From contig NZ_CP142884.1 in NCBI RefSeq assembly GCF_040760075.1, positions 4,526,001 through 4,590,000 of the forward strand: a stretch of DNA of 64,000 bases, in the 5' to 3' direction. Position 1 is the stretch's first letter; the number at the start of each line of letters is the position of its first letter. This DNA comes from Sphingobacterium sp. R2. Lineage in GTDB: Bacteria > Bacteroidota > Bacteroidia > Sphingobacteriales > Sphingobacteriaceae. This document shows positions 17,218 to 26,339 of this stretch, piece after piece. A program made the translations under genes and the position numbers. Under the pieces are notes generated by a model. That model had not been told where the DNA came from, did not search any database, and saw only the letters and a list, made by a program, of their open reading frames with translations.

Positions 17218-18303
17218 TTAAAAACTAACGATAAGTGCTGTTACAGCCGTCACACTATTTTTCACCAACTTATTTGTCCGATCAAGGAAAATAGCATCTT
17301 TATTTGTGAGATTACGTAGTTCCGTACGCCAAAGAACATTGGGAAGAATGGCATAATCTGCATTTAAAGAATAGCCAAACGTTTGAAAACCTTGCTCTGT
17401 AGTCGTAGAAACGATCACACCATGCTTATCGTTGTAATATTCTCCTCTTGCTGTTAAGCTAAATTTTTCGGTCGTCGCGTATCGTGCAATTAACACTGGG
17501 GTGTACCATACATTGTACTTCGAACTACCTTTTGCTTTTTGTTCAGCTCCAATATCAAATCCGAATGTGATTCCCAGCTTTTCGTTCATTTGATAAATTG
17601 CATAAAGGTTATGAAAATAGCGCATCTGTCTGACGCTATCCGCTTTATCACTGCCTATAAAAGAACCACTATTGATGGTCCATTTAGCTGTCGGTTTATA
17701 GACCAATTGATGGCCAAATGCTGGTAAACTGCTACCGTCCACCCGTTGAATCCGCTGCCATCCGTTTAAAATAAGCCCACTTAAAAATAGTTTTCCCGAT
17801 GCGGATGTATAGGATATTTTTGCTCCGGTTTCAAAATAAGGTGAATTATCCGCAAAAATACTCCTTGTTACAGTCCAATTATCCTTTCCTATAGCGCTTT
17901 CAAAGCCCAAATGGGAAGAAAATATGCCAGCATCGATCCATAAATTATGTTTTTTCGAGATACGAACGCCGGCATTCGCTTCGTAAATATTTTTTAAGAC
18001 ACCGGGTTCCGCACTGTAGTTCGCATTCATATATGTACCGACACCTAAAGCAAGATTTGCACGGGTATTTATTGTTTCGTATGTAGCTTTTAAAAATGCC
18101 AAGTTTATGTTTACTTCATTCGTCCTATTGTGACTATATACAAAGCCTGGGCGTGTATTTCCAAGTGGATTGTTAAAGTCCCGAAGGTAATATGCTTCAA
18201 GGTAACCACTGATAGACAATTGGGTGTTTTGAGTCGTATCTTGCTGTGCAAATAATTGTGTTGCCCCTGCGAGTAAACAGACCAACATCGCTAGTTTTTT
18301 CAT
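17218..18303 (-). CDS. Outer-membrane porin of the kdp operon (OmpL-like/BBP2 type)
   Basis: This 361-aa protein has a cleavable signal peptide (MKKLAMLVCLLAGATQLFA-QQ). Successive amphipathic strands alternate with turns: ISGYLEAYYLRDFNN, NEVNINLAFLKATYE, GLILNGWQRIQR, LTARGEYYNDKHG and ending ...TAVTALIVSF, a typical C-terminal aromatic barrel signature. This matches the putative beta-barrel porin-2 group found in Bacteroidota kdp operons. It lies between kdpC and kdpD with a spacing of about 47 bases to kdpC, so it probably admits K+ through the outer membrane when Kdp is induced. Ion specificity is inference from context. Confidence 0.85.
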   Translation of the reverse strand: MKKLAMLVCLLAGATQLFAQQDTTQNTQLSISGYLEAYYLRDFNNPLGNTRPGFVYSHNRTNEVNINLAFLKATYETINTRANLALGVGTYMNANYSAEPGVLKNIYEANAGVRISKKHNLWIDAGIFSSHLGFESAIGKDNWTVTRSIFADNSPYFETGAKISYTSASGKLFLSGLILNGWQRIQRVDGSSLPAFGHQLVYKPTAKWTINSGSFIGSDKADSVRQMRYFHNLYAIYQMNEKLGITFGFDIGAEQKAKGSSKYNVWYTPVLIARYATTEKFSLTARGEYYNDKHGVIVSTTTEQGFQTFGYSLNADYAILPNVLWRTELRNLTNKDAIFLDRTNKLVKNSVTAVTALIVSF

Positions 18304-18350
18304 GTAAATTGTTCTTATAAAATGTATATCGATGACCCTTCAGGTCAATT

Positions 18351-18917
18351 TTATTTTTCAGCCATCTCGTCCAAAGCAATATTTAGTTCAAGGACATTGA
18401 TTTTGCGAGGTCCAAACATATTCCATAAAGGCGTCTGAACGTGGGCATCAACAAGAGACTGTAGGCTATTTACCGATATACCTCTCGCTTTCGCAACACG
18501 ATCAATTTGTATTTTTGCTGCCTCGATGGAGATATCTGGATCCAAACCACTCCCACTGGCTGTAACAATGTCTACCGGCACCTGTTCGCGTTTTACGGTG
18601 GGATTGTGGACTAAGAACGTATCAATACGGACCCTAACTTCCGAAAGATATTCCCCATTAGAGGGCCCTTTGTTACTTCCTCCCGATCCTGCTGCATTAT
18701 AACCAACAGCGGAAGGACGCGACCAGAAGTAATCATCACGCGTAAAGGCCTGTCCAATATTTCTGTAATACTTTTGCCCGTTGTACGCTAGCATTTCCCC
18801 TTTTCCATGATTAGGTGCTATTTGCGCTATTGCCCATACGAGGGCTGGATATACCACTGAGAGCAGGAGCAATAAAACAATTGTAATCTTTATTGCCGGA
18901 TATATATGTGTTTTCAT
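18351..18917 (-). CDS. kdpC: Potassium-transporting ATPase subunit C
   Basis: KdpC is the single-pass subunit that stabilises the KdpFABC complex and promotes ATP binding by KdpB. The 188-aa product has one N-terminal transmembrane helix (IKITIVLLLLLSVVYPALVWAIAQ) and a periplasmic domain with family motifs YFWSRPSAVGYNAAGSGGSN, PVDIVTASGSGLDPDIS and VDAHVQTPLW. The length is normal. It is 25 bases downstream of kdpB. Nothing is missing or odd. Confidence 0.97.
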   Translation of the reverse strand: MKTHIYPAIKITIVLLLLLSVVYPALVWAIAQIAPNHGKGEMLAYNGQKYYRNIGQAFTRDDYFWSRPSAVGYNAAGSGGSNKGPSNGEYLSEVRVRIDTFLVHNPTVKREQVPVDIVTASGSGLDPDISIEAAKIQIDRVAKARGISVNSLQSLVDAHVQTPLWNMFGPRKINVLELNIALDEMAEK

Positions 18918-18942
18918 CTTTGCTTTTATTATTAAAAATGTA

Positions 18943-20952
18943 TTAGATAAATAGGGAAACCAGTAGGTCTATGACCTTGATACCAATAAATGGAACGAGT
19001 ACTCCACCAAGTCCAAAAACGAGCAGATTTCTCCGTAACAGTGCGCTTGCACCTATAGGTTTGTATGCGACTCCTTTCAATGCCAACGGAATCAGTAATG
19101 GGATAATAATTGCGTTAAAGATGACAGCTGATAGTATGGCACTTTGTGGACTACTGAGCTGCATAATGTTTAAACCTTGAAGTTCGGGTATTGCTGCAAT
19201 AAACAAGGCCGGAATGATAGCAAAATATTTAGCGACATCGTTTGCAATACTAAACGTCGTTAGCGTACCTCTGGTCATCAACAATTGTTTACCTATCTCC
19301 ACAACCTCAATCAATTTGGTTGGATCATTGTCGAGATCGACCATATTTCCGGCCTCTTTTGCAGCTTGTGTACCGCTGTTCATCGCTACACCAACATCGG
19401 CTTGTGCAAGTGCCGGGGCATCGTTTGTACCATCCCCCATCATGGCGACCAATCGCCCGTCAAGCTGTTCTTTTTTGATATAGTTCATCTTGTCTTCGGG
19501 TTTCGCTTCGGCGATGAAATCATCCACTCCCGCTTTTTCGGCAATATATTTGGCCGTTAACGGATTGTCTCCTGTCACCATAACAGTCTTTATACCCATT
19601 TTTCGCAATCGTTCAAAGCGTTCATGAATCCCGGGTTTTATCACATCCTGCAATTCTATGACACCGAGTACTTGTTCATTCTCGGCTACGACCAATGGCG
19701 TTCCCCCATTTTGAGAGATAAGCTTTACGCGTTCCTCTATTTCCTGAGGAAATAGATTTCCAGCCTTTACAATGATATTTCGAATAGCATCTGTTGCACC
19801 TTTACGAATACGTGTCTGTTCAAAGTCTATTCCCGAACTACGGGTTTCGGCGGTAAACTTAATGAATGCCGGGTTTTCGACCTTATAGCTCGATGGGTTG
19901 ACACCAGCCAATTCGACAATTGATTTCCCTTCTGGTGTTTCATCGGCCATGGAGCTCAATGTTGATGCACGTACCAGCGCTTCCTTCAGGACACCATCGG
20001 CGGGGTAAAAATTTGTCGCCTTACGATTTCCGATCGTAATGGTTCCAGTTTTATCAAGCAACAAGACATCAATGTCACCCGCCGTTTCAACTGCCTTGCC
20101 ACTTTTTGTTATAACATTTGCACGAAGTGCACGATCCATTCCCGCGATACCAATTGCCGATAAAAGACCACCTATTGTTGTTGGAATCAGACAGACAAAA
20201 AGTGAAATAAACGAAGCAATGGTGATACCAACATTGGCATAATCTGCAAATGGTTTTAAGGTCACCGTTACGATAATAAATACAAGTGTAAAACCTGCCA
20301 AAAGGATGGTTAAGGCAATCTCATTAGGTGTTTTTTGGCGGCTTGCCCCTTCGACCAATGCGATCATCTTATCCAAAAAGCTCTCCCCCGGTTCTGTCGT
20401 CACCTGCACAACAATTCGATCGGACAAAACCTTGGTACCACCGGTAACTGAACTTTTATCACCTCCAGCCTCGCGGATCACCGGTGCTGATTCTCCGGTA
20501 ATTGCACTCTCATCTATTGTCGCCAACCCCTCAATAATCTCCCCATCCAATGGAATTACATCACCAGCCTGACAAACAAAAACATCATTTTTTTTCAATT
20601 GAGCGGATGAAACCACCCGACCATCGCGCAGGGTTGCCGGAGTTTCCTCTCGAGTTTTCCGAAGACTATCTGCTTGCGCCTTACCGCGGGCTTCGGCAAT
20701 TGCCTCAGCAAAATTTCCAAACAATAAGGTTAAAAATAGAATAAGAAATACCGTAAAATTATAACCAAGTGTACCTTGTGATTTTTCCCCAGTCATTATC
20801 CAAAGACAAACGACGGCCATAATCAGCGTCCCGATTTCCACGGTAAACATCACTGGATTACGGAACATTATTTTAGGATTTAGCTTCACGAAAGATTGCT
20901 TTAACGCCTGTTGTACAAGTTCTTTCTGAAACAATGTTTGTTGATTGCTCAT
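18943..20952 (-). CDS. kdpB: Potassium-transporting ATPase ATP-binding subunit
   Basis: KdpB is the P-type ATPase that powers K+ import through KdpA. The 669-aa protein shows the actuator motif TGES (residues 152-155), the phosphorylated aspartate in DKTGTIT (Asp300), KGAT in the nucleotide domain, TGDN, and the hinge [14 protein letters not shown]. Membrane segments surround the PTTIGGLL region (about 258-265), which is specific for KdpB, and the C-terminal helices. The length and motifs are those of a functional enzyme. It is 26 bases downstream of kdpA. The Ser of TGES is a known phospho-inhibition site in E. coli and is conserved here. Confidence 0.98.
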   Translation of the reverse strand: MSNQQTLFQKELVQQALKQSFVKLNPKIMFRNPVMFTVEIGTLIMAVVCLWIMTGEKSQGTLGYNFTVFLILFLTLLFGNFAEAIAEARGKAQADSLRKTREETPATLRDGRVVSSAQLKKNDVFVCQAGDVIPLDGEIIEGLATIDESAITGESAPVIREAGGDKSSVTGGTKVLSDRIVVQVTTEPGESFLDKMIALVEGASRQKTPNEIALTILLAGFTLVFIIVTVTLKPFADYANVGITIASFISLFVCLIPTTIGGLLSAIGIAGMDRALRANVITKSGKAVETAGDIDVLLLDKTGTITIGNRKATNFYPADGVLKEALVRASTLSSMADETPEGKSIVELAGVNPSSYKVENPAFIKFTAETRSSGIDFEQTRIRKGATDAIRNIIVKAGNLFPQEIEERVKLISQNGGTPLVVAENEQVLGVIELQDVIKPGIHERFERLRKMGIKTVMVTGDNPLTAKYIAEKAGVDDFIAEAKPEDKMNYIKKEQLDGRLVAMMGDGTNDAPALAQADVGVAMNSGTQAAKEAGNMVDLDNDPTKLIEVVEIGKQLLMTRGTLTTFSIANDVAKYFAIIPALFIAAIPELQGLNIMQLSSPQSAILSAVIFNAIIIPLLIPLALKGVAYKPIGASALLRRNLLVFGLGGVLVPFIGIKVIDLLVSLFI

Positions 20953-20977
20953 TTTTAGAATTCTTTAATTTTAAGTA

Positions 20978-22663
20978 CTACATGGAAAAATATTCCGCAA
21001 TTGGACCCAATGCCAAGGCAGGGAAGAAAGAGAGTGCTGCAATAATCGCGATCACAGCGAATACCATTAAACCGAATGTACTTGTATCTGTTTTTAGCGT
21101 TCCCTCCCCTTCAGGTATAAATTTTTTCTCAGCCAATAATCCCGCAATAGCAATTGGCCCTATAATCGGTATGAAGCGGCCGAGTAACAATACGATGCCT
21201 GTCGAAATGTTCCACCAAATTGTACTATCTCCAAGACCTTCAAATCCACTACCATTGTTAGCTGCGGATGAAGTATATTCGTACAATATTTCACTAAAAC
21301 CATGGAATCCAGGGTTATTCAATGTAGAAGCACCTTGGGCTGGAAACGCTGTCGCAAGTGCTGTACCGACAAGGATTAGAAAAGGATGGGCAAGAGCAAC
21401 AATCATAGCGATTTTCATTTCCCGCGCTTCAACTTTCTTACCCATAAACTCTGGTGTGCGCCCCACCATCAAGCCACTAATGAAAACGGCGAGTATAATA
21501 AAAATGAAGAAATTGAGTATCCCCGCGCCTACACCGCCATAAAAAGCATTCACCATCATCGCTAGAAGTTCGTTCATACCAGATAAGGGCATGTAACTAT
21601 CATGCATAGAATTGACAGAACCCGTCGAAATCATCGTTGTAACAATACTCCAAAACCCCGATGCCGCTGCACCAATACGTATTTCCTTTCCCTCCATGGC
21701 GCCCATAGACGTGTCAATACCCATCTGCGCGATCGCTGGATTTCCAGCCATCTCCATTTTTATATTTGGTATTGTCAGGATGATAAACCCAATGGTCATC
21801 ACACCAAACATCATCCATGAAAATTTACGCTTGCGAATAAAAAAGCCGAATGCAAATATCATCGCCATCGGGATAATAAACTGGGCAATCATTTCCACCA
21901 TATTGGTCAAATAATTGGGATTTTCAAATGGATGCGCACTGTTCGCACCGAAAAAACCACCTCCATTTGTACCAAGATGTTTAATTGGGACAAAGGCAGC
22001 TACCGGTCCTCGGCTTACCTGTACGGTATCTCCAGCGACAGTAATCATGCTGTTCTTACCTTCGAAAGTCATCGGCATGCCTTGGAATACGAAGATGGCA
22101 GCAACCAAGACAGAGATAGGCAGTAAAATCCGGGTGCAAGACTTCACAAAGAAATCGTAAAAATTGCCCAATTGTGTTGTTGTCTTATCCCTAAAAGCTT
22201 TGAAAATAACCACTGCTGCAGCCATTCCCACGCCTGCGGTCACGAATTGAAGAAACATGAGCCAAATTTGTCCTAGATAGCTCACTCCTGATTCACCGGA
22301 ATAGTGCTGGAGATTACAGTTGACCAAAAAAGAGATACTGGTATTAAAGGCCAAATCAGCAGTCATTCCGGGATTCCCATCTGGATTTAAAGGCAAATGT
22401 GCCATATTCATCAGGATAGCCATGCTCAACAGGAACCACAGTAGATTAATTGTCAAAAGAGCAACGAGGTGCTGTTTCCAAGTCATCTGGAGGCTAGGAT
22501 TAATTCCTGTCACCCGATAAAAAAAACGTTCCAATGGTTGAAACAATGGATCTAACCAGGTTTTTTCATTGCCATATACCTTAGCTATATATTTCCCAAG
22601 GGGAAGTCCGAGTAGTAATGTTACGGTGAACATCACTATGATTCCAAGAATCTCTGTATTCAT
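20978..22663 (-). CDS. kdpA: Potassium-transporting ATPase potassium-binding subunit
   Basis: KdpA forms the ion-selective channel-like subunit, a relative of superfamily K+ transporters. The 561-aa protein has about ten membrane helices and selectivity-filter-like loops such as NTSISFLVNCNLQHYSGESG, LGTNGGGFFGANSAHPFENP and SSAANNGSGFEGL. The frame opens at 22696, but MNTEILGIIVMFTVTLLLG at 22663 is the normal start. It is separated from kdpF by 141 non-coding bases, longer than any other gap in this operon, which leaves room for an internal promoter or a leader structure. Confidence 0.97.
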   Translation of the reverse strand: MNTEILGIIVMFTVTLLLGLPLGKYIAKVYGNEKTWLDPLFQPLERFFYRVTGINPSLQMTWKQHLVALLTINLLWFLLSMAILMNMAHLPLNPDGNPGMTADLAFNTSISFLVNCNLQHYSGESGVSYLGQIWLMFLQFVTAGVGMAAAVVIFKAFRDKTTTQLGNFYDFFVKSCTRILLPISVLVAAIFVFQGMPMTFEGKNSMITVAGDTVQVSRGPVAAFVPIKHLGTNGGGFFGANSAHPFENPNYLTNMVEMIAQFIIPMAMIFAFGFFIRKRKFSWMMFGVMTIGFIILTIPNIKMEMAGNPAIAQMGIDTSMGAMEGKEIRIGAAASGFWSIVTTMISTGSVNSMHDSYMPLSGMNELLAMMVNAFYGGVGAGILNFFIFIILAVFISGLMVGRTPEFMGKKVEAREMKIAMIVALAHPFLILVGTALATAFPAQGASTLNNPGFHGFSEILYEYTSSAANNGSGFEGLGDSTIWWNISTGIVLLLGRFIPIIGPIAIAGLLAEKKFIPEGEGTLKTDTSTFGLMVFAVIAIIAALSFFPALALGPIAEYFSM

Positions 22664-22804
22664 TTCTTTAGTTGATTTGTATAAAAAGTGTATCATGACC
22701 GATCGTCATCTAACCTCAAGCTCTTATTTTCGCTATGTAACACGAAAAGAACTGACTGAGAGCGGGATTTCATCGTCGACGATAGAGAATGAGTAATCTT
22801 ATTA

Positions 22805-22882
22805 TTAAAATTTTTCTGGCTTTAGAAGTACATAACAGATATATGCAAAAACCAGTAGTGCTACAATAAATAAAGCTGTCAT
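22805..22882 (-). CDS. kdpF: Potassium-transporting ATPase subunit F (25 aa)
   Basis: KdpF is a single-helix lipid-like stabiliser of the Kdp complex. The frame from ATG (complement of 22880-22882) gives a 25-residue peptide that begins MTALFIVALLVFAYICYVL and ends in LKPEKF, the characteristic KdpF ending. The start codon directly abuts the TAA of the preceding 125-aa gene (TAAATG), which points to translational coupling. Position before kdpA and sequence together make the assignment strong despite the size. Confidence 0.9.
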   Translation of the reverse strand: MTALFIVALLVFAYICYVLLKPEKF

Positions 22883-23260
22883 TTACTTTGATATTAATAG
22901 ATTATGAATTTGTTGTCCTTTAAGGACCTCTAAAAATGGTGTTGGCAGCTGAGCTTCGATTACCGCCCATGCATTGACCGAACTGATGCGCCGAAGACCT
23001 CCTAAAGATCTTACAAAGAGATTTTCCAGAATGTATTTGACGTAATGGTTTCCTCGTCCATAAATCATTCCGAGGAAATGAATATGCTGGCAAATTTTGT
23101 CCGTATTTTGCAATATAATTAAGCTCCGAAGGTGATTAATAACGGCCTGTAGGGCTCCTGCAAAATTGTGCTTCCGTAATAGGAAACTAATCTCTGATCG
23201 GATTTCCTTATAATGGAGCGCCATATACAAACCTGCACCGTATTGATTTAATTTTTTCAT
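22883..23260 (-). CDS. Unknown 125-aa protein at the head of the kdp operon
   Basis: This is a soluble, mostly helical protein with no membrane segment. It begins MKKLNQYGAGLYMALHYKEI and includes LQAVINHLRSLIILQ, HFLGMIYGRGNHYVKYILEN and LPTPFLEVLKGQQIHNLL. It resembles the small uncharacterised proteins (possibly DUF7674 type) that accompany kdpF in sphingobacterial genomes; that family name is from memory and unverified. The frame extends to a TTG at 23284, but ATG 23260 is the better start. Its stop codon touches the kdpF start, so it is an integral member of the operon. A regulatory or assembly role is a guess. Confidence 0.65.
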   Translation of the reverse strand: MKKLNQYGAGLYMALHYKEIRSEISFLLRKHNFAGALQAVINHLRSLIILQNTDKICQHIHFLGMIYGRGNHYVKYILENLFVRSLGGLRRISSVNAWAVIEAQLPTPFLEVLKGQQIHNLLISK

Positions 23261-23287
23261 GTTGTGCGTAAAACTATACTTCAAAAT

Positions 23288-23410
23288 CTAACCGATATAG
23301 AGTTGAAAAATCATTGCAATAATCAACACCACTACTATGATCTTCGCTATACGGTCTCCCGATAAATTATGTGCGGAACTTCTGCCTTTATTTTCTTGCT
23401 TCTCTTTCAT
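23288..23410 (-). CDS. Small single-pass membrane protein (40 aa) in the kdp leader
   Basis: The frame encodes a charged, hydrophilic N-terminal half (MKEKQENKGRSSAHNLSGDR) and a C-terminal transmembrane helix (IAKIIVVVLIIAMIFQLYI). It starts 10 bases after the stop of the 28-aa frame and ends 27 bases before the ATG of the 125-aa gene, on the same strand and with tight spacing, as expected for an operon member. An A-rich AAGAAATAAT precedes the ATG. The tail-anchored layout suggests a small regulator or stabiliser of the Kdp complex; that is inference. Confidence 0.55.
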   Translation of the reverse strand: MKEKQENKGRSSAHNLSGDRIAKIIVVVLIIAMIFQLYIG

Positions 23411-23420
23411 ATTATTTCTT

Positions 23421-23507
23421 TCATATTTTGCCGAAAAAATCGACCATTTTATAGAATAACCAGAAGAACAAAATTCCAGTTAAGACGAGTATGATTGTTA
23501 TTACCAT
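23421..23507 (-). CDS. Tiny membrane peptide (28 aa), first frame of the kdp operon
   Basis: The frame from ATG (complement of 23505-23507) gives 28 residues that are almost entirely one transmembrane helix (VITIILVLTGILFFWLFYKM) with a short tail VDFFGKI. It looks like KdpF in size and character but lacks the KP-E-F ending. It is ten bases upstream of the 40-aa frame. A chance frame of this hydrophobicity is possible, but the tight array with two further small genes argues for it. Confidence 0.45.
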   Translation of the reverse strand: MVITIILVLTGILFFWLFYKMVDFFGKI

Positions 23508-24093
23508 TGTTAAATTTTATTAGTGAATCGCGATTTCATTTTGTTAAACTCAATTACATACCAGCAGCTTTACCGATCGTCTCCCGCGGAGGACTCTTGC
23601 CACATACTTTTCTTTTCCGTCCTGTTTTCATATTTACATTCATTTGTCCCAATAAGCCAAACAGCGTTCCACCATGCCATAAAACATCATAAAACATTAT
23701 GAATCAGATGATATAAAAAAATAAGTCACAAAATAGAATTGGAGAATCCTATCATTTTGATAAGGTTATTTTATCAAAATGAGAATGACTATGCTGAAAA
23801 TGTGATAAAATCATTATAATGTGTACCTTGTCATCTATGCTTGAAAGGTGACCAAAAAAGTATAGACGGCTTGAGCCGATTTATCTTTTAATATGATGGG
23901 CCAGCACATTTTAAAAATTCATGAATGAACGGGAGAATAGGTGAACCTCGAGTTAAGTATTAGCAGAAGCACTATGTAACAAATTTGCAAAGGAATATGA
24001 AATCGTCTCCAAAAGTTCACATTAAAAATTATTTTAGGAAATACATATTAGTTGGGAAAACGTATTAACGAGACACTTATACAAATAAAAACA
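23508..24093. other. Divergent regulatory region between the kdp operon and the DUF1080 gene
   Basis: This gap of almost 590 bases has no credible gene and, notably, no response regulator gene. It contains a direct repeat of CATAAAACAT in two copies near 23677-23697, and an 11-bp-arm inverted repeat at 23753-23781. A further TGATAAAATCATTATAATG stretch resembles its half-sites. I looked for a sigma-54 -24/-12 element facing kdp and did not find a convincing one. Confidence 0.45.
23753..23781. promoter_or_regulatory. Inverted repeat upstream of the kdp operon
   Basis: CATTTTGATAA-N7-TTATCAAAATG is a perfect inverted repeat with 11-bp arms, 246 bases upstream of the first small kdp frame and 313 bases upstream of the DUF1080 gene. 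It is AT-rich and has no T tail in either direction, so a regulator site is more likely than a terminator. Confidence 0.4.
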
Positions 24094-24825
24094 ATGATAA
24101 ACTTAAACCTTTTCAAAAAAATCACCTTATGGGTCTTTCTAGGCTGTATTTTACTCTCCTGTCAAAATGAAAAAAGCAGTCCCAATACATTGACAGAAGA
24201 AGAGCAAAGTAACGGCTGGCAACTTCTATTTGATGGTAACACGCTCAACAATTGGCATACCTACAATAATAGCAAAAATGCGCCTACAGCCTGGGTCGTT
24301 AAAAATGGGACTATTTACTGCAATCCAAACAGTGAAAGCCAAAAATATGACTTGGTATCGGACAAAGAGTATAAAAATTATGAGTTTAAGTTTGAATGGA
24401 AGCTGGAAAAAGAGGGAAATAGTGGCGTTTTTGTCAATGTACAGGAAAGACCGGATATCAATGCGACCTACCATTCAGGACCAGAATATCAATTGTTAGC
24501 AGATTCTCATCCTGATTTTGATAAGCCGCTAAAGCGTTCCGGCTGTCTTTATACATTTCTACCGCAGCAGAACTTTGTCAATATTAAAGCACAGGATGAT
24601 TGGAATGAATCGAGTATTATTCAGAAAGACGGAAAGGTAAAGTTCTACCTGAATGGTAAAATCACTGCTGAAATGGATTTTAATTCCGCTAAATGGAAAG
24701 ATTTGGTAAAACATAGTAATTTCAAAGATTATCCAGAGTTTGGTAAACATATTAGTGGTAAATTGGCACTACAGGATTGGTCCAGAGGCGTATCGTTTAG
24801 AAACTTAAAAATAAAACCATTGTAA
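24094..24825 (+). CDS. DUF1080 (3-keto-disaccharide hydrolase-like) lipoprotein
   Basis: This 243-aa lipoprotein has the signal MINLNLFKKITLWVFLGCILLSC with the lipobox Cys at about residue 23. The DUF1080 concanavalin-like domain follows: GWQLLFDGNTLNNWHTYNN, WVVKNGTIYC, YEFKFEWKLEKEGNSGVFVNVQE, GPEYQLLAD and the C-terminal GKLALQDWSRGVSFRNLKIKPL. These are classic family motifs; some members hydrolyse 3-keto-glycosides. A longer frame starts at 24052, but ATG 24094 places the signal peptide correctly. It is monocistronic with a strong terminator after it. The substrate is unknown. Confidence 0.9.
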   Translation: MINLNLFKKITLWVFLGCILLSCQNEKSSPNTLTEEEQSNGWQLLFDGNTLNNWHTYNNSKNAPTAWVVKNGTIYCNPNSESQKYDLVSDKEYKNYEFKFEWKLEKEGNSGVFVNVQERPDINATYHSGPEYQLLADSHPDFDKPLKRSGCLYTFLPQQNFVNIKAQDDWNESSIIQKDGKVKFYLNGKITAEMDFNSAKWKDLVKHSNFKDYPEFGKHISGKLALQDWSRGVSFRNLKIKPL

Positions 24826-24909
24826 CAAAAAGTCCTATTCTCGTTATAGGTTAAGCAATAGCTATCGAGAAACAGCTGTTCGCTATGGGGAGGTATCTCT
24901 AAACCAATG

Positions 24910-24944
24910 TAAAAAGATGAAACCGGTAGTGGTTTCATCTTTTT
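24910..24944 (+). terminator. Rho-independent terminator of the DUF1080 gene
   Basis: AAAAAGATGAAACC, loop GGTAGT and GGTTTCATCTTTTTT form a perfect 14-bp stem ending in a T run, 85 bases after the stop. The left A run would also let it act on the minus strand, although the nearest minus-strand gene ends at 25041. Confidence 0.85.
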
Positions 24945-25040
24945 TATAACTAGATTTTTCAGTAACCATATTAGGATAAGGACGCGCCAATAAACTGTAA
25001 AAAGGTACCACTAGCGCGAGGAAAAAGGTTAGTATGGGTG

Positions 25041-25949
25041 CTAAAAAACTTCGTCGACAAGTTCTTTATTAACCATTGCTCCAGCTAGGTTTCCTGTAGC
25101 AACAGCATTTGCCACCGAACGCATCATACTAGAATTATCTCCACAGGCAAAAACTCCTTCAAGTGAAGTTTTTTGAAAATTATCTATTTTGATATGTCCC
25201 TGTTCCGTTATTTCACAACCTAGGGCGGCAGGAATAGCCGAATGTTGCCTAAAAGGAATGGCAGCATAAACAGCATCGAAGGGAAGTTCACGACCGTCTT
25301 TTAATTGCACCTGCTGAACCCATCCATTCTTGTGCTGGATTTTAATTATTTCTTCTTCAATGATCGAAATACCGTGTAACTTCAGTTTTGCTTTCTGCTT
25401 AACATCAAAACTAGCCTTACCAAAAGTCAATAGCGTTAAGTCGGATGACAGATTGTGAACCAAACCTGCAAGGTGAAGAGCTCTTTCACCATTGGCCATA
25501 ATAGCAGTTTTTCCTTTTCGAAATTCATAACCGTGACAATATGGGCAATGGATAACCGAAATTCCCCAACAGGCTGAAAATCCTTGTATACTGGGCATAA
25601 TATCTTCCACACCAGTTGAAAAAATGAGCTTTTTAGCCTGAAAGACGTCTCCATTTTCGATGTTTATTTCATACCCTGTAGCTGTCTTCGTGCCGCTCAC
25701 AGCAAGCCCTTTCTGAAACTTGACACTCGGGTAGTTCAGAACTTCTTCCCTTGCTTTTTTCGCTATACTCAGCGGCTTTTCACCATCATGGGTGATGAAA
25801 TTGTGGGAGTGCGGCGTCTGTCGATTACAAGGCAACCCACTATCGATAATCAGCACATTCCGCAAGGAACGTCCTAATGCCATCGCTGCAGAAAGTCCGG
25901 CATAACTTCCCCCAACAATAATTACCTCATAGCTTCTATCATCTTTCAT
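25041..25949 (-). CDS. Thioredoxin-reductase-like FAD/NAD(P) oxidoreductase
   Basis: This 302-aa flavoprotein has the FAD dinucleotide motif GGSYAGLSAAMALGRS at the N-terminus, a redox pair in HCPYCHGYE (about residues 141-149), and the C-terminal FAD motif GVFACGDNSSMM. This is the layout of the TrxR/GliT-like group, in which CPYC replaces the CATC of classical thioredoxin reductase. The NADPH-binding motif in the centre is weak (GNG-like pattern replaced by MANGERALHLAG). The partner and substrate are unknown. It is monocistronic on the minus strand. Confidence 0.88.
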   Translation of the reverse strand: MKDDRSYEVIIVGGSYAGLSAAMALGRSLRNVLIIDSGLPCNRQTPHSHNFITHDGEKPLSIAKKAREEVLNYPSVKFQKGLAVSGTKTATGYEINIENGDVFQAKKLIFSTGVEDIMPSIQGFSACWGISVIHCPYCHGYEFRKGKTAIMANGERALHLAGLVHNLSSDLTLLTFGKASFDVKQKAKLKLHGISIIEEEIIKIQHKNGWVQQVQLKDGRELPFDAVYAAIPFRQHSAIPAALGCEITEQGHIKIDNFQKTSLEGVFACGDNSSMMRSVANAVATGNLAGAMVNKELVDEVF

Positions 25950-26274
25950 ATATACATTATTAAATATTAATCCTCTTCTGACACAAAATAAATTAGGAAC
26001 GATAATTCTCTTCTACCGCTCTAATTTCCAGTAATCCATATGGGCCGAGTTCTCTGTATCAATGGTATTAACATCGTAAAGTACATGTTTACTCCACCAG
26101 ATATGGCAAATCTATCTTTGCCTAACCTACCTGGTTCAAAAATGGATTAAAAGTCAACTAAACGAAGATAGCACTTTTCACTATTGCAACTATGTAGCAA
26201 AAACATTAAATGCTATTAAATTGCAAATAAATTACAATCGGATGAATTACTGGGATCATGGTTATATATCAGTA

Positions 26275-26306
26275 TTGAAAACCTGTGCTAGGCTTAAATA
26301 TCTTTG
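26275..26306 (+). promoter_or_regulatory. Promoter of the DUF1349 gene
   Basis: TTG (26275-26277), 21 bases, TATCTTTG (26299-26306) fits the Bacteroidota promoter pattern. It overlaps the upstream in-frame ATGs at 26304 and 26310, so translation must start later, at ATG 26340. The rest of 25950-26274 shows no gene. Confidence 0.6.
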
Positions 26307-26339
26307 CTGATGAAAATGAATATCATCAAAAAACAAAAC

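Noticed and set aside
23508-24051. Sigma-54 promoter for the kdp operon
   Set aside because: Searching the minus strand for GG-N10-GC in a TGGCAC-N5-TTGC context gave only poor matches.
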